Positions 26,450 to 34,931 of a stretch of 64,000 nt of DNA are shown here, in pieces (within the stretch, counting starts at the first letter, position 1; the number at the start of each line of letters is the position of its first letter). Source of the stretch: Zeimonas sp964538505 (GTDB taxonomy: Bacteria; Pseudomonadota; Gammaproteobacteria; Burkholderiales; Burkholderiaceae_E); assembly GCA_964538505.1 (NCBI GenBank), contig CAZIDY010000006.1, positions 1 through 64,000 of the forward strand, read 5' to 3'. The notes beneath the pieces are model-generated. The model saw nothing but the letters and a program-made list of their open reading frames with translations. It was not told the DNA's origin and did not search any database. The translations under genes were made by a program, and so were the position numbers.

Positions 26450-28372
26450 ATGAACCTGTTCGATGCGTATCGCGAAACGTACGCGAAAGCGCGCGACGAG
26501 GAGATGTCTCTCGTCGAGTATCTCGAGCTTTGTCGCGACGATCCTCTCGCATACGCCAGTGCAGCAGAGCGGATGCTCGCCGCGATCGGCGACCCCGAGG
26601 TCATCGACACGCGCAACGATCCTCGTCTGTCCCGCCTGTTTTCGAACCGGATCATCCGTCGCTACCCGGCCTTCGCGGAGTTCTACGGGATGGACGACGC
26701 GATCGGCCAGATCGTCTCGTTCTTCCGCCACGCTGCCCAGGGTCTCGAGGAGCGCAAGCAGGTGCTCTATCTGCTCGGGCCGGTGGGCGGCGGCAAGTCG
26801 TCGATCGCCGAGCGCCTGAAGGCGCTGATGGAGAAGTACCCGATCTACGCGCTGAAGGGCTCGCCGGTCAACGAGTCGCCGCTCGGGCTCTTCCGTCCCG
26901 ATCGCGAAGGGCCGATGCTCGAAGCCGAATACGGCATCCCGCAACGCTACCTGAACGGCGTGATGAGCCCGTGGGCGGTGAAGCGGCTGTCCGAGTACGA
27001 CGGCGACCTCACGAAGTTCCGCGTCGTGCGCGTGCAGCCTTCCGTGCTCAAGCAGGTCGCCATCTCCAAGACCGAGCCCGGCGACGAGAACAACCAGGAC
27101 ATCTCGTCGCTGGTCGGCAAGGTCGACATCCGCAAGCTCGAGTCGCTGTCGCAGGACGACCCCGACGCCTACAGCTACTCCGGCGGCCTGTGCCTGGCCA
27201 ACCAGGGACTGCTCGAGTTCGTCGAGATGTTCAAGGCGCCGATCAAGATGCTGCATCCGTTGCTCACCGCAACGCAGGAAGGCAACTTCAAGGGCACCGA
27301 GGGGCTGTCGGCGATTCCCTTCCAGGGAATGATCCTCGCGCACTCGAACGAGAGCGAGTGGCAGGCCTTCCGCAACAATCGCAACAACGAGGCCTTCCTC
27401 GACCGCATCTACGTCGTGAAGGTGCCGTACTGCCTGCAGTTCTCCGAGGAAGTGCGCATCTACAGGAAGCTGCTCACGGGCAGCTCGCTCGCCAGCGCGC
27501 CGTGTGCGCCGGGCACGCTCGACATGATGGCGCAGTTCGCCGTACTCACGCGGCTCAAGGAGCCCGAGAATTCGAGCATCTACGCCAAGCTGCGTGTCTA
27601 CGACGGCGAGAACCTGAAGGACGTCGAACCGAATGCGAAGTCGGTGCAGGAGTACCGTGACTACGCCGGCATCGACGAAGGCATGGCCGGGCTGTCCACG
27701 CGCTTCGCCTACAAGGTGCTGTCGGCGGTGTTCAACCACGACCAGACCGAGATCGCGGCGAACCCGGTGCACCTGATGTACGTGCTCGAGCAGCGACTGC
27801 TGCGCGAGGGGCTGCCCGAGGAAACGCAGCGACGCTGGCTCGACTTCATGAAGAGCTGGCTCGCGCCGCGCTACGCGGAGTTCATCGGCAAGGAGATCCA
27901 GACGGCATACCTGGAGTCGTACTCCGAGTACGGCCAGAACATCTTCGACCGCTACGTCACCTTCGCCGACTACTGGATCCAGGACGAGGACTACCGCGAC
28001 CCGGAAACGAACGAGAGCTTCGACCGCTCGCAGCTGAACGCCGAGCTCGAGAAGATCGAGAAGCCGGCCGGCATCGCGAACCCGAAAGACTTCCGCAACG
28101 AGATCGTGAACTTCGTGCTGCGCGCGCGCGCCCAGCACGGCGGCGAGAATCCGGCCTGGACGAGCTACGAGAAGCTGCGCGAGGTGATCGAGAAGAAGAT
28201 GTTCTCGAACACCGAGGAGCTGCTGCCGGTGATCTCGTTCAACGCCAAGGCGTCGGCCGAGGATCGTCGCAAGCACGAGAGCTTCGTCGCGCGGATGGTC
28301 GAGAAGGGCTATACCGAGAAGCAGGTCCGCCTGCTGTGCGAGTGGTACCTGCGGGTGCGCAAGTCACAATAA
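26450..28372 (+). CDS. prkA: PrkA serine protein kinase / AAA+ protein (YeaG)
   Basis: 640 residues, the usual length. An N-terminal AAA+ domain with Walker A GPVGGGKSS (residues 110-118) and a C-terminal PrkA kinase-like domain. Typical stretches are SVKRLSEYDGDLTKF-like (here AVKRLSEYDG), YSYSGGLCLANQGLLEFVEM and LAHSNESEWQAFRNNRNNEA. In enterobacteria YeaG works with YeaH in the adaptation to sustained nitrogen starvation. An ideal Shine-Dalgarno, AAGGAGG, precedes the ATG. Followed 16 bp later by yeaH and then spoVR, the conserved trio. Confidence 0.96.
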   Translation: MNLFDAYRETYAKARDEEMSLVEYLELCRDDPLAYASAAERMLAAIGDPEVIDTRNDPRLSRLFSNRIIRRYPAFAEFYGMDDAIGQIVSFFRHAAQGLEERKQVLYLLGPVGGGKSSIAERLKALMEKYPIYALKGSPVNESPLGLFRPDREGPMLEAEYGIPQRYLNGVMSPWAVKRLSEYDGDLTKFRVVRVQPSVLKQVAISKTEPGDENNQDISSLVGKVDIRKLESLSQDDPDAYSYSGGLCLANQGLLEFVEMFKAPIKMLHPLLTATQEGNFKGTEGLSAIPFQGMILAHSNESEWQAFRNNRNNEAFLDRIYVVKVPYCLQFSEEVRIYRKLLTGSSLASAPCAPGTLDMMAQFAVLTRLKEPENSSIYAKLRVYDGENLKDVEPNAKSVQEYRDYAGIDEGMAGLSTRFAYKVLSAVFNHDQTEIAANPVHLMYVLEQRLLREGLPEETQRRWLDFMKSWLAPRYAEFIGKEIQTAYLESYSEYGQNIFDRYVTFADYWIQDEDYRDPETNESFDRSQLNAELEKIEKPAGIANPKDFRNEIVNFVLRARAQHGGENPAWTSYEKLREVIEKKMFSNTEELLPVISFNAKASAEDRRKHESFVARMVEKGYTEKQVRLLCEWYLRVRKSQ

Positions 28373-28388
28373 AGGGAGGATGGGCGCG

Positions 28389-29660
28389 ATGTCCGTAGTC
28401 ATCGACCGGCGCCCGAACGACCGCTCCGGCAGTGCCGTGAACCGCGAGCGGTTCATGCGGCGCTACAAGGCGCAGATCCGTCGCGCCGTCACCGACATGG
28501 TCGCCGGGCGCTCGATCCGCGACCTCGAGCGCGGCGGCAAGGTATCGATCCCGGTTCGCGACGTCTCCGAGCCCACGTTCCGGCACGGCGCCGGCGGCGA
28601 CTACGAGCACGTGCTGCCCGGCAACCGTCATTTCCAGCCCGGCGACAAGCTCCCCCGGCCGGAAGGCGGCGAAGGCGAAGGCGGTTCGGGAAGCGAGGGC
28701 GGCAGCGGCGAGAGCACCGACGCCTTTGCGTTCACGCTGTCGCGCGAAGAATTCATGCAGATCTTCTTCGACGACCTCGAACTGCCGCGGATGGTGCGCA
28801 CGACGCTCGGCGAGATCCGCGAGCAGTGCCTGCAGCGCGCCGGCTACACGACGAACGGCTCGCCGACCAACCTGTCGGTGAACCGGTCGCTGCGCAACGC
28901 GATCGGTCGGCGCATCGCGCTGCGCGGAGGCCTGCGCGCCCGGCTCGAAGAGGTCGAGGCGCTGCTCGAATCGGCGCCGCCCGACGCACCCGATCGCACG
29001 CAATGGCTCGACGAAGCCGGCCGACTGCAACGTCGCATCGCGGCGGTACCGTTCCTCGACGAGATCGACCTGCGCTACCGCTATCGCACGCTCACCCCGA
29101 AGCCGGTGAGCCAGGCGGTGATGTTCTGCCTGATGGACGTCTCCGCGTCGATGGACGAACGCAAGAAGGATCTCGCCAAGCGCTTCTTCGCGTTGCTGCA
29201 CCTGTTCCTGTCGCGCAAGTACGAGAAGCTCGACATCGTATTCATCCGCCACACCGACGACGCCGAGGAGGTCGACGAGCAGCGCTTCTTCCACGATCGC
29301 AAGACCGGCGGCACCGTCGTGCTGTCGGCGCTCGCGCTGATGCACCAGATCATCGAGGAACGCTATCCGCTCGACGCCTGGAACATCTACGGCGCGCAGG
29401 CCTCCGACGGCGACGCCTTCGGCGCCGATCCGGAGAAGAGCCGCGGCTTCCTCGAGAACGCGTTGCTGCCGCTGGTGCGCCACTACGCATACATCGAGGT
29501 CTGCGAGGCAGGGTCGCGCATCTCGACGCTGTCGGCCGCGTACCGGCGCATTCCGAGTGACAGCTTCGCGATGCGCGAAGTGCACGAGAGCCGCGACATC
29601 TGGCCGGTGTTCCGCGGCCTGTTCGGCCGCCAGCAGCAGGCCGAAGCGGCACGAGGCTGA
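28389..29660 (+). CDS. yeaH: YeaH/YhbH family protein (DUF444, VWA-like)
   Basis: 423 residues. Begins MSVVIDRRPNDRSGSAVNRE, matching the family start; another in-frame ATG three codons upstream sits directly on the GGGAGG Shine-Dalgarno and is less likely. Contains RFMRRYKAQIRRAV, a Gly/Glu-rich low-complexity stretch (about 90-110), then a von Willebrand-like domain with FCLMDVSASMDE (MIDAS D250, S252, S254) and FIRHTDDAEEVDE. Partner of PrkA/YeaG; the biochemical role is not settled. Confidence 0.95.
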   Translation: MSVVIDRRPNDRSGSAVNRERFMRRYKAQIRRAVTDMVAGRSIRDLERGGKVSIPVRDVSEPTFRHGAGGDYEHVLPGNRHFQPGDKLPRPEGGEGEGGSGSEGGSGESTDAFAFTLSREEFMQIFFDDLELPRMVRTTLGEIREQCLQRAGYTTNGSPTNLSVNRSLRNAIGRRIALRGGLRARLEEVEALLESAPPDAPDRTQWLDEAGRLQRRIAAVPFLDEIDLRYRYRTLTPKPVSQAVMFCLMDVSASMDERKKDLAKRFFALLHLFLSRKYEKLDIVFIRHTDDAEEVDEQRFFHDRKTGGTVVLSALALMHQIIEERYPLDAWNIYGAQASDGDAFGADPEKSRGFLENALLPLVRHYAYIEVCEAGSRISTLSAAYRRIPSDSFAMREVHESRDIWPVFRGLFGRQQQAEAARG

Positions 29661-29664
29661 AGCC

Positions 29665-31155
29665 ATGGCAACACCGATCTCCACCGGGGCCGAATGGACC
29701 TTCGACCTGATCGCCCGCTACGACGAGGCGATCGCCGAGATCGCGGTCGACGAGTTCGGCCTCGACTGCTATCCGAACCAGATCGAGGTGATCAGCAGCG
29801 CGCAGATGCTGGACGCCTACGCGTCCACCGGCCTGCCGCTGGGCTATCCGCACTGGAGCTTCGGCAAGTCGTACATCGCGCAGGAGCACATGTACCGGCG
29901 CGGCGCGCGCGGGCTCGCCTACGAGATCGTCATCAACTCGAACCCGTGCATCGCGTACCTGATGGAAGAGAACCCGATGCCGCTGCAGGCGCTGGTCATC
30001 GCGCACGCATCGTACGGGCACAACTCGTTCTTCAAGGGCAACTACCTGTTCCGGCAGTGGACGCAGGCCGACGCGATCATCGACTACATGGTGTTCGCGC
30101 GCCGCTACGTGATGGACTGCGAGGAGCGCCACGGCGCCGAAGCCGTCGAGGAGATCCTCGACGCCTGCCACGCGCTGATGAACCACGGCGTCAGCCGCTA
30201 CCCTCACCCGCGACCGCTCACACCGCAGGCCGAGCGTGCGCGGGCGCGCGAGCGGCGCGACCACGCCTGGCGCCATCACGACGAGATCTGGCGCACGCTG
30301 CCGAAGCGCGAGCCCCTGGAAGCCGCGGAAGACCCCGCACGCACCGACGAGCCGCAGGAGAACCTGCTCTATTTCATCGAGAAGAACTCGCCGAAGCTCG
30401 AGCCCTGGCAGCGCGAGCTGGTGCGCATCGTGCGCCGCGTCGCCCAGTACTTCTATCCGCAGGGCCTTACCAAGGTCATGAACGAGGGCTGGGCCACGTT
30501 CTGGCACTACACGATCCTCAACCGGCTGTACGACAAGGGCCTGGTCGACGACGGCTTCATGTTCGAGTTCCTCGGCGCGCACACGAACGTGATCGCGCAG
30601 CCCGGCTACGACGAGCCCGGCTACTCGGGCTGCAACCCGTACACGCTCGGCTTCGCGATGTTCTCCGATATCCGCCGGATCTGCGAGCACCCCACCGACG
30701 AAGACCGCGAGTGGTTCCCCGACATCGCCGGCGCCGACTGGCGACAGGTGCTCGACTTCGCGATGCGCAACTACAAGGACGAGTCGTTCATCGCGCAGTT
30801 CCTGTCGCCGCGGCTGATCCGCGAGTTCCGGCTGTTCGCGATCGCCGACCATCACGGCGAGCCGACGCTCGAGGTCGACAGCATCCACAACGAGGCCGGC
30901 TATCGCCGCGTGCGCAAGCTGCTGGCCGCGCACTACGACCGCGACGCGCGACTGCCCGACATCCAGGTCGTGCGCTACGAGCGCGACGGCGACCGCAGCC
31001 TCACGCTGCACCACACGCAGTACCGCGGCCGCCCGTTGAACGAGGACACCACGCGCGTGCTCTCGCACCTGCAGCGCCTGTGGGGTTTTACCGTCCGCAT
31101 GGAGACGGTCGACATCGACGGCGACCCCTGCACCGAGGTGCTGGTGGCGAACTGA
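29665..31155 (+). CDS. spoVR: SpoVR-family protein
   Basis: 496 residues. Conserved SpoVR sequence: YPNQIEVISSAQMLDAYAS, GLPLGYPHWSFGKSY, NSNPCIAYLMEENPMPLQAL, VIAHASYGHNSFFKGNYLF and MNEGWATFWHYTILN. His/Glu-rich metal-like motifs (HASYGHNSF, NEGWATFWHY) hint at a metalloprotein, although no activity is established outside Bacillus cortex formation. Starts 4 bp after yeaH and completes the prkA-yeaH-spoVR operon common in non-sporulating Proteobacteria. Confidence 0.95.
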   Translation: MATPISTGAEWTFDLIARYDEAIAEIAVDEFGLDCYPNQIEVISSAQMLDAYASTGLPLGYPHWSFGKSYIAQEHMYRRGARGLAYEIVINSNPCIAYLMEENPMPLQALVIAHASYGHNSFFKGNYLFRQWTQADAIIDYMVFARRYVMDCEERHGAEAVEEILDACHALMNHGVSRYPHPRPLTPQAERARARERRDHAWRHHDEIWRTLPKREPLEAAEDPARTDEPQENLLYFIEKNSPKLEPWQRELVRIVRRVAQYFYPQGLTKVMNEGWATFWHYTILNRLYDKGLVDDGFMFEFLGAHTNVIAQPGYDEPGYSGCNPYTLGFAMFSDIRRICEHPTDEDREWFPDIAGADWRQVLDFAMRNYKDESFIAQFLSPRLIREFRLFAIADHHGEPTLEVDSIHNEAGYRRVRKLLAAHYDRDARLPDIQVVRYERDGDRSLTLHHTQYRGRPLNEDTTRVLSHLQRLWGFTVRMETVDIDGDPCTEVLVAN

Positions 31156-31198
31156 GCGAATCGAGCCCCGCCCGCCCGGCGCGGTATTCTCGACGCCC

Positions 31199-31873
31199 AT
31201 GAGGGTGTTGCTCGTCGAAGACGACCGCATGATCGGGCAGGCGGTGCAGACCGCGCTGCGGCAGGACGGCTATGCGATCGACTGGGTGCGCGACGCCGAG
31301 GCGGCCGACACCGCGCTCGCCACCGCCGATTTCGACCTCGTCCTGCTCGACCTCGGCCTGCCCGGGCGCGACGGCACCTCGCTGCTGCGCACGATGCGCG
31401 CGCGCGAGGACAAGACGCCCGTGCTCATCGTCACCGCCCGCGACGAGGTCCAGGACCGCATCGGCGGCCTCGATGCCGGCGCCGACGACTACCTCGTCAA
31501 GCCCTTCGATCTCGATGAGCTCGCAGCGCGGATGCGCGCACTGCTGCGTCGTAGCGCCGGACGCGCGGCGTCGGTCTTCGAGCAGGATGGCGTGCGCATC
31601 GACCCGTCGACGCGCGAGGTCACGCGCGATGGCGAGCAGGTCTCGCTGTCGTCGCGCGAGTACGCGGTGCTCGAGGCGCTGATGATGCGCCCCGGCGCGA
31701 TCCTGTCGCGCGCGCAGCTCGAGGACCGACTCTACGGGTGGGGCGAATCGGTCGAGAGCAACGCGGTCGAGGTGTACATCCACGGGCTTCGCCGCAAGCT
31801 CGGGCACGAGCTGATCCAGAACGTGCGCGGCGTCGGCTACTTCGTTCCGAAGCCCGAGGCGCAGGACGGATGA
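31199..31873 (+). CDS. OmpR/PhoB-family response regulator, QseB/PmrA-like
   Basis: 224 residues. Receiver with acidic pair E7-D8-D9, phospho-acceptor D51 (LLDLGLPGRDG) and K101 (YLVKPFD), then an OmpR-type winged helix ending VEVYIHGLRRKLG, VRGVGYF. The sequence is closest in style to QseB/PmrA/TctD. The stop overlaps the kinase ATG by 4 bp. A Do-family protease follows the kinase, which suggests control of envelope or metal/peptide stress; the signal is unknown. Confidence 0.93.
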   Translation: MRVLLVEDDRMIGQAVQTALRQDGYAIDWVRDAEAADTALATADFDLVLLDLGLPGRDGTSLLRTMRAREDKTPVLIVTARDEVQDRIGGLDAGADDYLVKPFDLDELAARMRALLRRSAGRAASVFEQDGVRIDPSTREVTRDGEQVSLSSREYAVLEALMMRPGAILSRAQLEDRLYGWGESVESNAVEVYIHGLRRKLGHELIQNVRGVGYFVPKPEAQDG

Positions 31874-33210
31874 GGGGATCCTCGATCCGTACGCGGCTGC
31901 TGCTGTCGCTGCTGCCGCTGTTCATCCTCGCCGAGGCGGTAATCGGCGGCGTCACCTATCGCTACGTACTGCGCGACAGCCACGAGCTGTTCGACTATCA
32001 CCTGCGACAGATGGCGCTGTCGCTGCGCGACCAGGGCGCGGTGCTGCCGCCGCCCGGCCCACCCGAGGATCGCGAGCAGTTCGACTTCGTCGTGCAGATC
32101 TGGAGCGCCGACGGCTCGAAGATCTATCTGTCGCACACACGCTCGCGCGCGCGCCTGCCCGAGCGGGCGACGCTCGGCTTCTCCGACATCGTCACCGGCG
32201 GCGAGCGCTGGCGTGTCTACAGTACCCTCGCGCGCGGGCGCGTGATCCAGGTCGGGCAGCCTTTCGAGGTACGCGAGCGAATCGCAGCGGCAGCCGCGCT
32301 GCGAAGCCTCACACCGCTGCTCTTCTTCGCACCGCTGGTCGCGCTGGCAATCTGGTGGCTCGTCGGCAAGTCGCTGGCCCCCGTGGAGCAGATCGCCACC
32401 GAGCTGCGCCGACGCGACGCGACGCGGCTCGACCCCGTTCCCGAGGCCGCCATCCCGACCGAGGTCGAGCCGATGGTCACCTCGCTGAACGGCCTGCTCG
32501 AGCGGCTGCGCGCATCGTTCGCGGCGCAGCGTGCCTTCGTCGCCGACGCCGCGCACGAGCTGCGTACGCCGATCGCGGCGCTGAAGCTGCAGGCCGGCCT
32601 GATGGCACGGGCACGCGACGACGACGAGCGCGCCGAGGCGCTGTGCGAGCTGAACGCCGGAATCGACCGTTCGGCGCATCTCGTCGATCAGCTGCTCGCA
32701 CTGGCGCGCAGCGAGCCGCAGGCGCGCAGCGAGCCCGGCGACTGCATCGATCTCGCACGCATCGCCGGCGGCGTCGTCGCCGAGATGATGCCGATCGCCG
32801 TAGCGCGCGGTTCGCAGATCGAGTTCGATGCACCCGAGACGCTTGCGGTTCCCGGCGACGCGAGCGCATTGCACAGCCTGCTGCAGAACCTCGTCGACAA
32901 CGCGCTGCGCCATACCGAGCCGGGCAGCCGTGTGCTCGTGCGCGTAGAGGAAGACGAGGAGTTCGCACGCCTGAGCGTCGACGACGACGGCCCGGGCATC
33001 GCAGTCGAGGAACGCGATCGCGTCTTCGACCGCTTCTACGGACGCACCGCCGGCGGCGACGCAGGCAGCGGACTGGGCCTCGCGATTGCGAAGGCAGTGA
33101 TCGACCGACACGCGGGACGCATCGAGCTCGATCGTTCGCCGCTCGGCGGCCTGCGCGTCCTCGTATCGCTGCCCCGAATTCGCGAGATCGCGGCCTTAAG
33201 TACGACCTAA
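31870..33210 (+). CDS. Sensor histidine kinase, QseC-like
   Basis: 446 residues. Membrane helices at about 8-28 and 146-166 bracket a short periplasmic domain of roughly 120 residues; a HAMP-like linker (KSLAPVEQIATELRRR) follows, then the H-box FVADAAHELRTPIAALKLQ with H229, N-box LLQNLVDNALRH, and G-boxes VDDDGPGI and GSGLGLAIAK. N-terminal half resembles QseC/TctE kinases with a 2CSK_N-type sensor. Coupled with the response regulator by a 4-bp overlap. Confidence 0.93.
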   Translation: MRGSSIRTRLLLSLLPLFILAEAVIGGVTYRYVLRDSHELFDYHLRQMALSLRDQGAVLPPPGPPEDREQFDFVVQIWSADGSKIYLSHTRSRARLPERATLGFSDIVTGGERWRVYSTLARGRVIQVGQPFEVRERIAAAAALRSLTPLLFFAPLVALAIWWLVGKSLAPVEQIATELRRRDATRLDPVPEAAIPTEVEPMVTSLNGLLERLRASFAAQRAFVADAAHELRTPIAALKLQAGLMARARDDDERAEALCELNAGIDRSAHLVDQLLALARSEPQARSEPGDCIDLARIAGGVVAEMMPIAVARGSQIEFDAPETLAVPGDASALHSLLQNLVDNALRHTEPGSRVLVRVEEDEEFARLSVDDDGPGIAVEERDRVFDRFYGRTAGGDAGSGLGLAIAKAVIDRHAGRIELDRSPLGGLRVLVSLPRIREIAALSTT

Positions 33211-33271
33211 GGCGCACGTTTCACCATCTCGGACACGGGGCACACAGCCCATCAACGAGAGGCAAGGAACG

Positions 33272-34837
33272 ATGAAGCCGAAACTCCTGGTCGCCGCATT
33301 GGCAGCCGCGGGCGTGATCAGTACCGGTACCGCGTACGGCTGGTCGCTGAATCCCACCGAATGGTTCCAGAACGAAAGGACTGCGCAGGAAAAAGAGCCG
33401 CAGCAGCTCGCGCAGGCGCAGACCGAACCGGCAATGAAGACGGCAGCGGCAGCCGCTACCGCAAGCGCCGCTCAGTCAGCGGTCGAGCCGCCATCGACGA
33501 CCGGCTCGGTCGTCATCGCACCGACGGCAGCGCCGAACTGGACCGAGGTCGTAGACCGCTTCGGACCCGCGGTAGTCGGTATCCGCGTCGAGGGCACGCG
33601 CGAGCTGGGCAGCGCTCGACAAGGTCCCGACCTCGAGAACGATCCGTTCTTCCGCTTCTACCGCGGCTTGCCGATCCCACGCATGCCGCAAGGCGAGGTG
33701 CCGGTACGGGGCCAGGGCTCGGGCTTCGTGATCAGCGCAGACGGGCTGATCCTCACCAACGCACACGTCGTGCGCGACGCCGACAGCGTGCGCGTGAAGC
33801 TCGCCGACCGTCGCGAGTTCGATGCCGAGGTGCTCGGCACCGATCCGGCGACCGACGTCGCGGTGCTGAAGATCGACGCACGAAACCTGGCGACCGTGCA
33901 GTTCGGCGCGTCCGAACGCCTGCAGGTCGGCGATTACGTGCTCGCGATCGGTTCGCCCTTCGGCTTCGAGCAGAGCGCGACCTCGGGCATCGTCAGCGCC
34001 AAGGGTCGTTCGCTGCCCGGCGACACCTACGTCCCGTTCATCCAGACCGACGTCGCGGTGAACCCGGGCAACTCGGGCGGACCGCTGTTCGACGCCGGCG
34101 GACGTGTCGTCGGCATCAATGCGCAGATCTTCTCGCGCACCGGCGGCTACGAGGGTCTGTCGTTCGCGATCCCGATCGACGTGGCGCTGCGCGTCAAGGA
34201 CCAGATCGTCGCAACCGGCGAGGCGAGTCACGCCCGGCTCGGCGTCACGATCCAGGAGCTGAACCAGGCGCTCGCCGACTCCTTCGGCCTGGAGAGCCCG
34301 AGCGGCGCGCTGATCTCGAGCGTCGCGCCGAACAGCGCGGCACAGAAAGCCGGCCTGCGTGCGGGCGACGTGGTCCTGTCCTTCGACGGCCAGCCGATCG
34401 AGCAGTCGGGTGATCTCGCGGCGCGCGTCGGCATGTCCAAGCCCGGCAGCGAAGTGACGCTGCAGATCATCCGCGATGGCAACAAGCAGCAGATCCAGGC
34501 AGTTCTCGGCGAAGCGCAGGCCGAGCAGACCGCTTCGGCGGCAGGAGCCGAAAACCAGGAGAAGAGCGCGGGTCGTCTCGGCCTCGCCGTTCGACCGCTC
34601 GATCGCGATGAACGCCGCAGCTCGAAGATCGAGGAAGGAGGCCTGCTGGTCGAGGACTCGACCGGCGCCGCGCGCCGCGCCGGCATTCGCCCGGGCGACG
34701 TGATCCTGTCGGTGAACGGCCAGCCGGTCGACAGCGTCGAATCGCTGCGCGAGAAGGCCCAGAGCGACACCAACAAGCTCGCGCTGCTCGTCCAGCGCGG
34801 GGAGATGCGGATTTTCGTGCCGTTGAACCTCGGCTGA
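33272..34837 (+). CDS. degP: Do-family periplasmic serine protease (DegP/MucD-like)
   Basis: 521 residues. Signal peptide residues 1-22; a Gln/Ala/Pro-rich linker to about 88; a trypsin-like domain with H165 (LTNAHVV), D195 (TDVAVLK), S268 (NPGNSGGPL); then two PDZ domains (about 320-410 and 435-520), each with GxxAGLRxGDVVLS-like carboxylate loops. Chaperone/protease for misfolded envelope proteins. Lies 61 bp after the QseC-like kinase on the same strand. AAGGA lies 4 nt ahead of the ATG. The stop is directly followed by a purine-rich repeat. Confidence 0.95.
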   Translation: MKPKLLVAALAAAGVISTGTAYGWSLNPTEWFQNERTAQEKEPQQLAQAQTEPAMKTAAAAATASAAQSAVEPPSTTGSVVIAPTAAPNWTEVVDRFGPAVVGIRVEGTRELGSARQGPDLENDPFFRFYRGLPIPRMPQGEVPVRGQGSGFVISADGLILTNAHVVRDADSVRVKLADRREFDAEVLGTDPATDVAVLKIDARNLATVQFGASERLQVGDYVLAIGSPFGFEQSATSGIVSAKGRSLPGDTYVPFIQTDVAVNPGNSGGPLFDAGGRVVGINAQIFSRTGGYEGLSFAIPIDVALRVKDQIVATGEASHARLGVTIQELNQALADSFGLESPSGALISSVAPNSAAQKAGLRAGDVVLSFDGQPIEQSGDLAARVGMSKPGSEVTLQIIRDGNKQQIQAVLGEAQAEQTASAAGAENQEKSAGRLGLAVRPLDRDERRSSKIEEGGLLVEDSTGAARRAGIRPGDVILSVNGQPVDSVESLREKAQSDTNKLALLVQRGEMRIFVPLNLG

Positions 34838-34839
34838 TT

Positions 34840-34931
34840 GAAGGAAAGTGAAGGGTGAAGGGCGAAACCGAAGCGCGGTGACGTCCCCACGCGGGCCTTT
34901 CCCCTTCACCCTTTACCCTTCACCCTTCACT
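34840..34931. repeat. Dispersed purine/pyrimidine inverted repeat, locus B
   Basis: Left purine arm and right pyrimidine arm contain a perfect 16-bp inverted repeat, AGTGAAGGGTGAAGGG at 34847-34862 and its complement at 34916-34931, separated by 53 bp including a GC-rich centre. It lies between two convergent gene ends and the right arm encodes the last residues and TAA stop of the sensor kinase. Could act as a bidirectional terminator. Confidence 0.8.

Noticed and set aside
26450..31155. Sporulation genes
   Set aside because: SpoVR and PrkA homologues are widespread in non-sporulating Proteobacteria; nothing else in the window is sporulation-related.
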